A stretch of 40,580 bases of DNA from assembly GCA_021323895.1 (NCBI GenBank), contig JAJPKD010000238.1, positions 1 through 40,580 on the forward strand, in the 5' to 3' direction. The notes beneath the pieces are model-generated. The model ran no database searches. It was not told the DNA's origin and worked only from the letters and a program-made list of their open reading frames with translations. Position 1 is the stretch's first letter. Each line of letters starts with the position of its first letter. Position numbers and translations under genes: made by a program. The DNA is from Acidobacteriota bacterium. GTDB lineage: Bacteria; Acidobacteriota; Blastocatellia; Pyrinomonadales; Pyrinomonadaceae. Positions 1-8,666 of this stretch are shown one piece after another.

Positions 1-1160
1 ATTTTCTTTTCGCCAGCCGGCACGTTGATGAGTGCCGTGGCTTTCGCAAACGCGACGAAATCCGACGAGCCGCCCCACTTCAAAGGTTCAGCCACTAACA
101 TTCCTTTTTCATCAGTTCGCAAAACCGCGGGTAAGTAACTCTCGCGATCGATTGATCCTTTCAAGTCACGCGCGAGCACGGCGTGTTCGTGCGCGAACGA
201 TGTTTCGGCTGCGCCCTGCATTGCGCGCAGCGCCGTTCGGGCGAACAAATTGAAAGTAACAGCGACGGAAACTGGATTGCCCGGAAGACCAAAAATCAAA
301 GTGTTTCCCAGACGAGCGAAGACGGTCGGTTTGCCGGGTCGCAAGGCGACGCGCTCGAAAAATATTTCGGCGCCCAGTTCCTTCAGCGCGGCTTTCGTGA
401 AATCGTAAACGCCCATCGAAACACCGCCGGACGTAATCAACACGTCTGATGTTTCCGCCGCGCGCGCAATTTGTCGTTTCAATTCTTCGGTGTCGTCGCC
501 GGCGAGCGGCAGCCGTCCGACAATGGCGTTTGATTGCGCCGCATAAGCTGCGATCGTGTAGTTGTTGGAATCGCGAATCTGATCGGCGCCCGGCTTTTCA
601 TCAACATCAACCAGCTCGCTGCCGGTCGCCATCACCGCAACCCGCGGTCGCTTGCCGACTTTGACTTGCGCGTAACCGAATGAGGCCAGCGTGGCGATCA
701 TCGCCGCGTTGATTTGGTCGCCGGAGCGCAGGACTGTTTCGCCTGATTTGATTTCCGCAGCGCGTCTTACGATCGACCGGCCGACTTCAACCGGCTCAAG
801 AATTTCAACCTGCGAATCGTTTTCGCGCGTCAATTCAACTTGCTGCACGGCGTCCGCACCCCCAGGCACAGGCGCGCCAGTCATGATGCGCACCGCTTCG
901 CCGGCTTTCATTTCATGATGCCAACCAGCCCCCGCCGCGGATTCGCCCACGATCTTAAGTTGTGCAGGGGCAGTCGCGACATCGGCCGCGCGCACGGCGT
1001 AGCCATCCATCTGCGCGCGATCAAACGGCGGCAAGTCCGTGTCGGCAGTGATGTCATCAGCGAGAAACCGATTCGTCGCCTCGGTCAGCACGACTCCTTC
1101 GCTGCCAAGTTTGGGCGCCTGTTGGAGAACAATCTGAATCGCCTGACTGATCGGAATCAT
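1..1160 (-). CDS. moeA: Molybdopterin molybdenumtransferase MoeA (3' end cut by window)
   Basis: MoeA inserts molybdate into adenylylated molybdopterin, the last step of molybdenum cofactor synthesis, in the cytoplasm. Reading leftward from the ATG at 1158-1160 gives 386 codons without a stop; the end lies beyond base 1, and the family is usually about 400 residues, so only a little is missing. Visible family motifs are the N-terminal DLPPFDRAQMDGYAV, MTGAPVPGGADAV, the MoCF/MogA-like core VAVMATGSELV, ITSGGVSMGVYDF, and GLPGNPVSVAVTF. The start fits because MIPISQAIQIVL is the usual first helix. The gene follows the leftward glycosyltransferase after about 110 bases, so it may be read from the same leftward transcript, although its function is unrelated. 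Confidence 0.95.
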   Translation of the reverse strand, partial: MIPISQAIQIVLQQAPKLGSEGVVLTEATNRFLADDITADTDLPPFDRAQMDGYAVRAADVATAPAQLKIVGESAAGAGWHHEMKAGEAVRIMTGAPVPGGADAVQQVELTRENDSQVEILEPVEVGRSIVRRAAEIKSGETVLRSGDQINAAMIATLASFGYAQVKVGKRPRVAVMATGSELVDVDEKPGADQIRDSNNYTIAAYAAQSNAIVGRLPLAGDDTEELKRQIARAAETSDVLITSGGVSMGVYDFTKAALKELGAEIFFERVALRPGKPTVFARLGNTLIFGLPGNPVSVAVTFNLFARTALRAMQGAAETSFAHEHAVLARDLKGSIDRESYLPAVLRTDEKGMLVAEPLKWGGSSDFVAFAKATALINVPAGEKK

Positions 1161-1269
1161 TTGCGACGAGTCTAAGAGCAAAGCGGCTGCGCTTCAAATG
1201 AAAGAACCGTTCCGCTGCCGGTGAATCGACAAATGCTTATTTGTTCCGGATCGAGCAACAATTGAACGT

Positions 1270-2466
1270 TCAGTTTTGGCTGGCCGGAAGTTTGGTTGAC
1301 CTTCTCTCAATCAACTCGCTGATCAAATCGAGCTGGTGTTGACTGTCGCTGAGCGCAGCTATCGTGCGCCGCCGCTCAATTGCCTCGTGGTCGGTTGTCG
1401 TCATCAGAGCCTGCTCAATTGCCGCCAAAAAAGGAGCGCATTCATTTGGGGCAATGAACAGCGCATTATGCCGCTGGTTGAAATCTACGACGGCGGGCAG
1501 CGGCGACGACACGATGGGTTTCCCCATCGCCAGATACTCGTTCACTTTCATGGGGACCACCGTCGCGGTCAATTCGCTGTTGAGATACGGAACCAGGCAA
1601 ACATCGAATTTGCGCAGGTGCTCGGCGAGATTCGCGTGAGGCAGTTGGCCCAAATACGTCACGTTGGGTTGCGCAAGAAGCCGCTCGACATTAGTGTTCA
1701 CCGCGCCAGCAAATACCCATGACCACTCTGGTCGAGCCTGGGCCATCGCGATCAAAAGATCGTAGTCAACGTAACGATGAAGTCCTCCGACGTAGCCAAT
1801 CACCGGACGAGCAGGTGTTGACGACGCCTTCGATCCGTTCGCGGACAAAGGAAAAACGCTCAGATCCACCAGCGACGGAATGCGATAAACGTCTGGCCTG
1901 AGCTTTTGGCATTTCCGCTCAAGCTGAGCGCAGGTGGCGAGAACCAGATCGCTTGATCGGATCAACTCGTCTTCGGAAGCTTTGCAGGCGTCGCGATTTG
2001 TTGCCAGAAGCGGAAAGTCCGCGCCGCAATAGTAAACGACCATACTAGCTGGGGATTTCATCAGCCTGATCAAATCGAGAGCCGTGTCCGTTGGCAAGTA
2101 AGTCCAGATCAACGGATCGCGCATTCCCATCCTTTTCCCGCGACGCTTTATTAATGAGAGAAAGACTCGAAGGTTGAGCAGGCGGCCCCCGCGAGATCCG
2201 AAGGGCGGCATGACGAGCGGGGACAAGACAAGAAGGTTTGGTGCAACTTCGCGAAGCCTTCGCGAGATGAGTGAGCCGGCCCAACGTCTCAGCCGAAGTC
2301 CGATCCGTTTCGCGTCGGCGATGCCCGGGCTCCGCACGCCCGTGTTCTCAATGTACAGAACACGATTTCCCGCCGCGGCAAACTTCGAGGCAATCTCCTG
2401 ATGTACTTGCCAGAGAAAATCCCACTCAACGCTGGAAATGAAAATGAGGTCGCGTCCGGTGATCAT
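1270..2466 (-). CDS. GT4-like glycosyltransferase (398 aa)
   Basis: A cytoplasmic or membrane-associated sugar transferase, probably acting on a surface polysaccharide. The protein opens with RDLIFISSVEWDFLWQ, a first beta strand and a variant of the N-terminal Rossmann lobe, and has VIGYVGGLHRYVDYDLL where the C-terminal lobe begins (about residue 223). Near the C-terminus it has VNEYLAMGKPIVSSPLP, the donor-nucleotide-binding region typical of GT4/GT-B enzymes. It resembles the group annotated as glycosyltransferases in spore-coat or capsule loci. It is third in a leftward run behind the NeuD-like and DegT genes, with a 10-base gap after the latter. The donor and acceptor sugars cannot be read from the sequence. 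Confidence 0.85.
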   Translation of the reverse strand: MITGRDLIFISSVEWDFLWQVHQEIASKFAAAGNRVLYIENTGVRSPGIADAKRIGLRLRRWAGSLISRRLREVAPNLLVLSPLVMPPFGSRGGRLLNLRVFLSLIKRRGKRMGMRDPLIWTYLPTDTALDLIRLMKSPASMVVYYCGADFPLLATNRDACKASEDELIRSSDLVLATCAQLERKCQKLRPDVYRIPSLVDLSVFPLSANGSKASSTPARPVIGYVGGLHRYVDYDLLIAMAQARPEWSWVFAGAVNTNVERLLAQPNVTYLGQLPHANLAEHLRKFDVCLVPYLNSELTATVVPMKVNEYLAMGKPIVSSPLPAVVDFNQRHNALFIAPNECAPFLAAIEQALMTTTDHEAIERRRTIAALSDSQHQLDLISELIERRSTKLPASQN

Positions 2467-2476
2467 TAAACGCTCT

Positions 2477-3670
2477 TCACGCGTGGGCCATCGACGTGGA
2501 AGGATTCAAAGCGAGTTTGAGTTCCTGGCTGTAACGTTGCGCGCGCTCGATCGCGTGGCAAATTCGGGAAACAACTTCAGTGCTCATTTGCGACCAGATT
2601 GGCAACGAAAGACTATGCGCCGCCAGAAAATCAGAGTTGGGTAAGTTCGCAGTCGCATAGTCGCGATAGGCGCGATGACGATGAACGGGCGGATCGTAGT
2701 AGCGACGTGTCTCGATGTTTTCAGCATCGAGGGCCGCAGCTAATCCGTCGCGGCTAAGGCCAAACTTCGCTGGGTCGATCGTGATTGCGAAGTAAGTGTA
2801 CGAACTGCGATTCCCAGCGCGAACTCTCTGGAAACCAAGACCGGGTAACGCGCTCAAGTGCTCGTTGTAAATTCCCTTGAGTTCGTTGCGCCGCCGCGCT
2901 GCCGTCTCAAGTTTATTCAAACTGTGACGGGCAATCAGCGCGCTAAGTTCCGGAAGCCGAGCATTGATTCCGGCAAAATCAGAGTCGTAATCACCGTTGT
3001 TGCCGTACTCGCGCCCCTTCCGAATCTTTTTCGCCAGCTCATCGTCGTTAGTAGCCACGACGCCACCTTCGCCCGCGATCAGAAGTTTGGTGGCCGAGAG
3101 ACTAAAGACCTGCGCGTCACCCTCGCAACCAACCGGCTTTCCCTTGAACTGCGATCCCATGCCATGCGCCGCATCAAAAATTAATCGCAGGCCGTGTCGT
3201 TCGGCCATTGCTTGCAATTCAGAAACGTCAGCAGGATTACCAAAATTATGTGTCGCGACGATCGCGTCTGTGCGACTGGTGATGGCCCGTTCTGCTAAAT
3301 CGACGTCGAGGTTCATCGTTTCTGAATCGACATCGACGAAGACAGGGCGGCCTCCAGCCCAAACCAGCGAACTCGCCGTGGCCATGAAGGTAAATCCCGG
3401 CAACACCGCTTCTTTGATATTCAATGCTTGATAAGTGAGCATCAAGCCGGTAGTACAGCTTGATACCGCCACCGCATGCTTCACGCCTAGATGAGTCGCG
3501 AGTGCCTCTTCAAGCAGTTCGAGATGCTTGCCCTTCGTGACGGCGCCCCTCTCGACGATAGTGCGAACTTCGTCGGCAATGTCGATGAAAGCCGGCAGAT
3601 CCGGTTTTGCGAATTGCAGCCGCTCTTCAAAAATTGGTGAAGAGCCTAACAGTGCCGGTCGGTCGTTCAT
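2477..3670 (-). CDS. DegT/DnrJ/EryC1/StrS-family PLP sugar aminotransferase
   Basis: Transfers an amino group to a nucleotide-linked keto-sugar using pyridoxal phosphate, feeding amino sugars into the surface glycan. The 397-residue product has PLP-pocket motifs AVSSCTTGLMLTY, VLPGFTFMATASS, FDAAHGMGS and FSLSATKLL, the last holding the Schiff-base lysine. The reading frame stays open upstream to 3808, but that part is only the antisense-frame shadow of the neighbouring gene. The ATG at 3668-3670 overlaps the upstream stop as ATGA, which sets the start and suggests translational coupling. With the 4,6-dehydratase at 9613-10827 and the acyltransferase next to it, a 4-acylamino-sugar route (as in bacillosamine or perosamine derivatives) is plausible; that is inference. 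Confidence 0.93.
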   Translation of the reverse strand: MNDRPALLGSSPIFEERLQFAKPDLPAFIDIADEVRTIVERGAVTKGKHLELLEEALATHLGVKHAVAVSSCTTGLMLTYQALNIKEAVLPGFTFMATASSLVWAGGRPVFVDVDSETMNLDVDLAERAITSRTDAIVATHNFGNPADVSELQAMAERHGLRLIFDAAHGMGSQFKGKPVGCEGDAQVFSLSATKLLIAGEGGVVATNDDELAKKIRKGREYGNNGDYDSDFAGINARLPELSALIARHSLNKLETAARRRNELKGIYNEHLSALPGLGFQRVRAGNRSSYTYFAITIDPAKFGLSRDGLAAALDAENIETRRYYDPPVHRHRAYRDYATANLPNSDFLAAHSLSLPIWSQMSTEVVSRICHAIERAQRYSQELKLALNPSTSMAHA

Positions 3671-4308
3671 GCTGAAGTAACTTTGCTCCTGATCACTTGG
3701 GCTGGGACGCCGACCGCCGTGACGCGATCGGGAAGATCGCGAATCACTGCGGCGCCGGCGCCGACGGTGCTCCACTCCCCGATTGATATTCCCTGAATTA
3801 CGCTGCAACCGATACCGAGATAACAGCCTTCTCCAACGGTGACATTACCGGCGAGATTAACGCCGGGGTTGATCGTTACGTAAGCATCGAGCTTCGTATC
3901 ATGGCTGATCACCGAGGCGGCATTGATTAAGGCGTGACTTGCGATGGCCGCTCCACGACACACAACTGCGTATGGATAGATAGCGATGCCGGTTCCGAGT
4001 TCTGCGCGTGAGGAAACATAGGCGAGCGGCGAAATTGCGTTGGTGAATTGCAAGCCCAGCTCGAGCGCTCGTTCCGCCATGCGCTTACGAGTTTCTGAAA
4101 AGCCTGAGCCGGAGATTACTTTGAATTCGGATCGCTCGACCGAATCAAACCAGTTCCAATCACCGAACACGGGCAAGTCGTCGATAGTTTGATTGTGTAG
4201 ACTGGGATCGTCATCGATGTAGCCTGCAACTTTGGCGCGATTCGCATTTAGAATCTCAGCGATTTCGCGGCCATGCGCACCAGCACCGATAATGACAACG
4301 CCAGACAT
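3667..4308 (-). CDS. NeuD/PglD-like sugar O/N-acyltransferase (left-handed beta-helix)
   Basis: Probably acylates an amino sugar from an acyl-CoA donor. The N-terminal part has the PglD/NeuD small Rossmann-like domain: VVIIGAGAHGREIAEIL, then AGYIDDDP. The rest shows hexapeptide repeats of a left-handed beta-helix, for example VNLAGNVTVGEGCYLGIG and CSVIQGISIGEWSTVGAG, ending VTAVGVPAQVI. The length (213 residues) is normal. The stop overlaps the start of the aminotransferase by four bases, so the two probably act in sequence on one sugar, as PglE and PglD do in bacillosamine synthesis. It is the first gene of the leftward run and is separated by about 160 bases from the divergent glycosyltransferase. 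Confidence 0.92.
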   Translation of the reverse strand: MSGVVIIGAGAHGREIAEILNANRAKVAGYIDDDPSLHNQTIDDLPVFGDWNWFDSVERSEFKVISGSGFSETRKRMAERALELGLQFTNAISPLAYVSSRAELGTGIAIYPYAVVCRGAAIASHALINAASVISHDTKLDAYVTINPGVNLAGNVTVGEGCYLGIGCSVIQGISIGEWSTVGAGAAVIRDLPDRVTAVGVPAQVIRSKVTSA

Positions 4309-4467
4309 TGATAAGAGTGAAATCGTGAGGCGGACAATTGGGCGAGGACGGTAAGCCTACCAAAATCACGGTCGCTATCCCAAGTCGCCTTTGGGTATTG
4401 AATCGATTATGCTACCGCGCGTCGCCTGGCAAGCGAGAAATCATCATCGAATAGCACACCGCAGGAT

Positions 4468-5997
4468 TTGAATAAAACGACGAGTCAAGCACATCCGAAG
4501 CGACTGAAGGTTTGCCACATGGTCGGAACGACTGAAGGCGGAACCTGGATGTTCGAACAACTGCGCGAGCTGCGCGATCAGCACGGCTGCGAAGTGCACG
4601 CGATCGTCTCGGGCGATCAAGGGCGGTTGGTTGACAAGCTTCGTTCCGAAAATATTCCGTTTCATGTCGCGAATTTTCAAGCTGGCTTCGCCAGACCGGC
4701 AGCGCTGGTACAACTTCCGTTGGCAATTTTGCGGCTTGCGAAGCTTCTGCGCCGCGAGCGTTTCGATGTGGTCCAGACGCATATTTTCGCAACGACCATG
4801 GTCGGCCGACCGGCGGCGTGGCTGGCCGATGTGCCGGTCCGGCTGGCAATGATCGCCGGTCCATTCCAGCTTGAGGCGCCTACAACTCGTTGGATCGAAC
4901 AGGCGACGTGGCGAATGGAAACCGCGCTGATTCCATCCTGCATCGCGTCTCTTGAGTTGTGTCGCGAGATTGGAATTCCGGATCGGCGCCTGCATTTGAT
5001 TTACTACACTCCCGATCCGCGCAAGTTCGATCCCACGCGCACTCTTCCGGCGAATCTCCGCGAGAAATTTGGCTGGCCAGCCACGACCATAGTCGTCGGC
5101 ATGGTCGCCTATTTCTATCCAAAGCTATCGAAGAGTCGTTGGGTGCCTGAGTACGCGCATTATCGCGGCGTGAAAGGCCATGAAGATTTCATCAGGGCCG
5201 CGGCGATAGTTGTCAAACAGTTTCCGGACGCGAAGTTTGTGCTGATTGGTTCCGGCTGGGGCGCGGTCGGTGAAGAATATGAACAAACCTTGAGGCAATT
5301 GGTGAAAGATCTGGGGCTTGAGGAAAGCGTGATCTTCGCCGGCTTTCATGAGGACGTGAACGCAGTCTTGCGCGATCTGGATGTCGCCGTGCAGGCATCG
5401 ATCAGTGAAAACCTCGGAGGCACTGCCGAAGCGCTGTTGATGGAATGCCCGTTGGTCGTGACGCGCGTTGGCGGCATGACCGACACGGTCAGGGACGGAG
5501 TCACCGGCCTAACTGCAAACCGCATGGATCCGGAAGATTTGGCGCGCGCGTTGATTGAGATGCTCGCCAATCCGGAACGCGCGCGCGCTTTGGCAAGCGC
5601 GGGAAGAAAACTGATGCTCGAGCGATTCACGCTCGACCGCACCGCGGCGGAGCTGGCCGAGCTTTATCAATCATTAAAGACGCGCAATTCGCGCAGCGTC
5701 ATTTTTTATCCCTTAGTCTTCATCGGAAAGTCGATCGCGGCCGCGCCGTTGTTTGCATATGTCGCGTTTCGTCTTTTCGTAATGGATCTCCTGGTGCCGG
5801 TCTATGTGCCAATCTATTGGGGAGTCTTTCTGATAATCGCCAAGAATTTATTGCTTCGGATTAAGTACCTGCCAATTCGCATCGCGAGTCGCATCTTGAG
5901 ATTAGGGTATCGGGTCTTGCGAGTCCCGTATCGGTTTCTTAAGGGTTCGCGCGCGCATTCAAAAGCAGTGTTATCAAAAGTCGAGGACGCGGAGTAA
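4468..5997 (+). CDS. GT4-family glycosyltransferase with hydrophobic basic C-terminal tail
   Basis: A GT-B sugar transferase of about 509 residues. The N-terminal lobe begins RLKVCHMVGTTEGGTWMFEQL. The C-terminal lobe shows GHEDFIRAAAIVV, FVLIGSGWGAVGEEYE and the donor-binding stretch NLGGTAEALLMECPLVVTR, then GGMTDTVRDGVTGL. After about residue 405 the protein adds roughly 100 residues that are not GT core: hydrophobic stretches (FYPLVFIGKSIAAAPLFAYV; VPVYVPIYWGVFLIIAKNLL) and arginine-rich amphipathic repeats such as IRIASRILRLGYRVLR, presumably for membrane attachment. The TTG start at 4468 keeps the first beta strand; no strong ribosome site is visible. First gene of the six-gene rightward glycan/export run. 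Confidence 0.88.
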   Translation: MNKTTSQAHPKRLKVCHMVGTTEGGTWMFEQLRELRDQHGCEVHAIVSGDQGRLVDKLRSENIPFHVANFQAGFARPAALVQLPLAILRLAKLLRRERFDVVQTHIFATTMVGRPAAWLADVPVRLAMIAGPFQLEAPTTRWIEQATWRMETALIPSCIASLELCREIGIPDRRLHLIYYTPDPRKFDPTRTLPANLREKFGWPATTIVVGMVAYFYPKLSKSRWVPEYAHYRGVKGHEDFIRAAAIVVKQFPDAKFVLIGSGWGAVGEEYEQTLRQLVKDLGLEESVIFAGFHEDVNAVLRDLDVAVQASISENLGGTAEALLMECPLVVTRVGGMTDTVRDGVTGLTANRMDPEDLARALIEMLANPERARALASAGRKLMLERFTLDRTAAELAELYQSLKTRNSRSVIFYPLVFIGKSIAAAPLFAYVAFRLFVMDLLVPVYVPIYWGVFLIIAKNLLLRIKYLPIRIASRILRLGYRVLRVPYRFLKGSRAHSKAVLSKVEDAE

Positions 5998-6032
5998 GAC
6001 TGAGCATTACCCCCGCTCAACACACAGACGCC

Positions 6033-6887
6033 GTGGCGATCGGTGAAGGCCTGCCGGTGAAAAGTGATCGCGCGCCCCTGTTGACCCTTAACGCGGATCG
6101 TTCACCGATTTTTCTCGGCTTGATCGAGACATGGAGGCAACGCGAACTCTTTTATTTCCTGGTGTGGCGGGATCTGAAGGTTCGTTATCGGCAGACGGCG
6201 CTCGGCGTTGCGTGGGTCGTGCTCCAGCCGTTGTTGATGGCGCTCGTTTTCACAGTCTTTTTCAGCCGCCTCGGCCACTTTGACTCAGGCGGAATTCCCT
6301 ATCCGGTTTTTGCGTACGCGGGTTTGCTGCCGTGGACTTTCTTCGCGAATTCGGTTTCGACGGGAAGTTCCAGCCTGCTGGCGAACAGCTACATCCTCAC
6401 GAAAGTTTATTTCCCGCGGTTACTGATTCCGCTGTCGGTCGTAGCAGTTCGCTTCGTCGATCTGCTCGTGGCTTCGCTCGTGCTGTTTGTGTTGATGCCC
6501 TTCTACGGAATGGGTTTGGGCCGAAACATTCTGCTGTTGCCGGCGATGATTTTGATCACCGGATTATTCGCGCTAGCTGTGAGTGCCTGGCTTTCGATTG
6601 TAAGTGTGAGGTTGAGAGACGTCGGAACATTGCTTCCGGTGTTAATTCAGCTTTGGATGTTTTTATCGCCAATCATCTATCCCGCGACGTTTGTCCCAGC
6701 CAGGTGGCGCGCGCTCTACTCGCTCAATCCGCTGGTTGGCATCATCGAGGGGTTTCGAGCGGCCTTTCTCGGTGTTCCTTTTGTATGGAACTCAATCATC
6801 GTCGCGGCCGTCTTAACCGCCGGACTTTTGATTTACGTGGTGTACGTTTTCTTCCGCTGGGAAGATCGCATTATCGACAAGCTTTAG
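6033..6887 (+). CDS. ABC-2 type polysaccharide export permease (Wzm-like)
   Basis: Inner-membrane permease of an ABC exporter for a lipid-linked surface polysaccharide or polyol phosphate. The motif YFLVWRDLKVRYRQTALGVA near residue 42 is typical of the Wzm/TagG family. About six membrane spans follow, ending with the usual QLWMFLSPIIYP and LNPLVGIIEGFR motifs. Length 284 is slightly long for the family because of an N-terminal leader. The GTG at 6033 is the annotated start but has no clear ribosome site; a GGAG at about 5991-5994, just inside the upstream gene, might serve a non-ATG start near 6000-6006. The ATPase gene follows after five bases, so the pair forms one transporter. Confidence 0.93.
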   Translation: MAIGEGLPVKSDRAPLLTLNADRSPIFLGLIETWRQRELFYFLVWRDLKVRYRQTALGVAWVVLQPLLMALVFTVFFSRLGHFDSGGIPYPVFAYAGLLPWTFFANSVSTGSSSLLANSYILTKVYFPRLLIPLSVVAVRFVDLLVASLVLFVLMPFYGMGLGRNILLLPAMILITGLFALAVSAWLSIVSVRLRDVGTLLPVLIQLWMFLSPIIYPATFVPARWRALYSLNPLVGIIEGFRAAFLGVPFVWNSIIVAAVLTAGLLIYVVYVFFRWEDRIIDKL

Positions 6888-6892
6888 ATTCG

Positions 6893-7669
6893 ATGCAGCC
6901 GATCATTCAAGTAAATAACGTCAGCAAGCACTACAGCGTAGAGCGAACTTCGAGCATCGCCCCAACGCTGCGCGAAGTCTTGACGTTGAAAATCAGACGA
7001 CCGCATACCAACGGCAATCATGAAAACGGCTCGGACCTGTGGGCGTTGCGCGACATTAGTTTCAGTGCGTCCGCAGGCGAGGTCATCGGCATCCTTGGTC
7101 GAAACGGCGCCGGGAAATCGACGCTGCTCAAGATTCTGTCCCGCGTAATCAAACCCACCCACGGCGAGGTCCATCTTTTCGGTCGAGTTGGTGGCTTGTT
7201 GTCGCTCGGCACCGGCTTTCATCCCGATCTTACCGGCAGAGAAAACGTTTACTTGAACGGCGCAATCATCGGCATGAAACGCGCTGAAGTTCGCCAGAAG
7301 TTCGACGAGATCGTGGCGTTCGCCGAAATCGAACGATTTATCGAAACGCCGATTAAGTATTACTCGTCGGGCATGTACTTGCGGCTGGCCTTCGCCGTCG
7401 CGGCACATTTCGAACCGGAGATTCTTTTGCTCGATGAAGTGTTGGCCGTGGGCGACGGCGCATTTCAAAAGAAATGCCTTGAGCGAATGAGGCAAGTGAG
7501 CAGTCAAGGCCGCACGATCTTATATGTCAGTCATGACCTGCCGTCGGTGCAGAAACTTTGCAGTCGCGCTTTGCTGATTGAAGACGGCCAGCTGCTGGAA
7601 GATGGCGCGCCTGAAGAGGTCACTGCCAGCTACATAAAAATCTTAGTCGCCTCAAGCCAGGAATCCTGA
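6893..7669 (+). CDS. ABC polysaccharide exporter ATPase (Wzt-like, short form)
   Basis: Nucleotide-binding subunit that powers the permease just upstream. It has Walker A GILGRNGAGKSTLLKIL, the signature YSSGMYLRLAFAVA (the SSGM variant typical of Wzt/TagH exporters), Walker B EILLLDEVLAVGDG and the switch His in ILYVSHDL. The frame stays open to 6332, but those codons are the permease gene in another frame; the ATG at 6893 begins MQPIIQVNNVSKHY, the normal family N-terminus. At 258 residues it lacks the C-terminal carbohydrate-binding extension of E. coli O9a Wzt, so chain-end recognition by the ATPase is unlikely. Confidence 0.96.
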   Translation: MQPIIQVNNVSKHYSVERTSSIAPTLREVLTLKIRRPHTNGNHENGSDLWALRDISFSASAGEVIGILGRNGAGKSTLLKILSRVIKPTHGEVHLFGRVGGLLSLGTGFHPDLTGRENVYLNGAIIGMKRAEVRQKFDEIVAFAEIERFIETPIKYYSSGMYLRLAFAVAAHFEPEILLLDEVLAVGDGAFQKKCLERMRQVSSQGRTILYVSHDLPSVQKLCSRALLIEDGQLLEDGAPEEVTASYIKILVASSQES

Positions 7670-7676
7670 ATCAGCA

Positions 7677-8657
7677 TTGGCAAAGAAACTCTCATTAATC
7701 GAAAGTTTTGATCCTACTCTGGCTCGTGATTGGTTGCCGGCAGGAAAGCGTGCCGCGATTTGTTTCAGCGTTGACGATATCTTTCCAGGCTGTGAAATCC
7801 AGAGTGCCAATAACGGCGATGACAAGCCAGCGAGTCCGCTCGATCATTTGCAGTGGCTGTTGGAAAGGCATCAGCAACTGCGAGCCACGATGTTTGTGAC
7901 TCCTGATTGGCGCTCAACGTCGCCAGTGCCAACGCGAAAATTCGTTGCCCGCACGCCACTCATTAGGCATCGTTTGCACCTGTCGAAAACCTTGCGCGCT
8001 GGTTCGATGCGCCTCAGCGGTCATCCCAAGTTTCTCAAGCGATTGCGGAGTCTGCCGCGGATCGAGATTGGACTACATGGCTTGCATCACGTCAGGCGCG
8101 GGCCTGGTAAACCAACTGAATTTTCAGGTTTGAGTCGTGCGCAGTGCGGCAGAATTCTGCGCGAAAGCACCACGATCTTTGAAGAAACGGCACTTGAGTA
8201 TGTCAGCGGGATGACGCCTCCAGGTTGGGATGTTACCGCCGAGTTGCTGGCTGCAATGATCGATATCGGCTTGCGATTCGTCGCTTCGGCCAGAGATATT
8301 CGCACGCCGATCAGCGCCACAGCGACGACGCAGATGAGCGGACTACTGGGAGCTTCGCTAATCTATCCGCAATTTATCTGCGGCGAAAAACTGCTTCATA
8401 TCACCACAAACTTTCAAGCGACGAACGAGATCGATCGAGCTATGGACATTATCGCGCAAGGTGGATTAGTGGCATTCAAGGCTCATGGTTTGAAGAGAGT
8501 CGGTGACCATGTTGCGCTGGATGGGATGGATGAACTCTATCGTAATTATCTCGATGCGATGTTTGCGCGACTCGAAGATAAATACGGCAATGAGCTTTGG
8601 TGGACCTCGATGGATGAAATTTCGAATCGTTGTTTCTCCGCATCGCAAAGTCGCTGA
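7677..8657 (+). CDS. Polysaccharide deacetylase-like (NodB-type) protein
   Basis: A 326-residue protein with a diverged NodB-type deacetylase fold. Likely metal and catalytic residues are the Asp pair in AICFSVDDIFPG (residues 33-34), the His cluster in EIGLHGLHHVRRG (134, 137, 138), SGMTPPGWDVT, and a late His in LVAFKAHGLKRVGDH. It has no signal peptide, so it probably acts in the cytoplasm on a lipid- or nucleotide-linked sugar before export. The TTG start lies seven bases after the ATPase stop. It could also be a non-hydrolytic relative; the fold assignment is from motif spacing only. Confidence 0.78.
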   Translation: MAKKLSLIESFDPTLARDWLPAGKRAAICFSVDDIFPGCEIQSANNGDDKPASPLDHLQWLLERHQQLRATMFVTPDWRSTSPVPTRKFVARTPLIRHRLHLSKTLRAGSMRLSGHPKFLKRLRSLPRIEIGLHGLHHVRRGPGKPTEFSGLSRAQCGRILRESTTIFEETALEYVSGMTPPGWDVTAELLAAMIDIGLRFVASARDIRTPISATATTQMSGLLGASLIYPQFICGEKLLHITTNFQATNEIDRAMDIIAQGGLVAFKAHGLKRVGDHVALDGMDELYRNYLDAMFARLEDKYGNELWWTSMDEISNRCFSASQSR

Positions 8658-8666
8658 GTCCGCATC

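Noticed and set aside
1-1160. Possible frameshift in moeA
   Set aside because: Re-reading with exact positions gives one uninterrupted frame of 386 codons.
3671-3808. Upstream extension of the DegT aminotransferase
   Set aside because: These codons are the acyltransferase gene in another frame; the ATGA overlap and family N-terminus place the start at 3670.
6884-7507. 207-codon open frame on the - strand
   Set aside because: Antisense to the Wzt-like ATPase, whose motifs are unambiguous.
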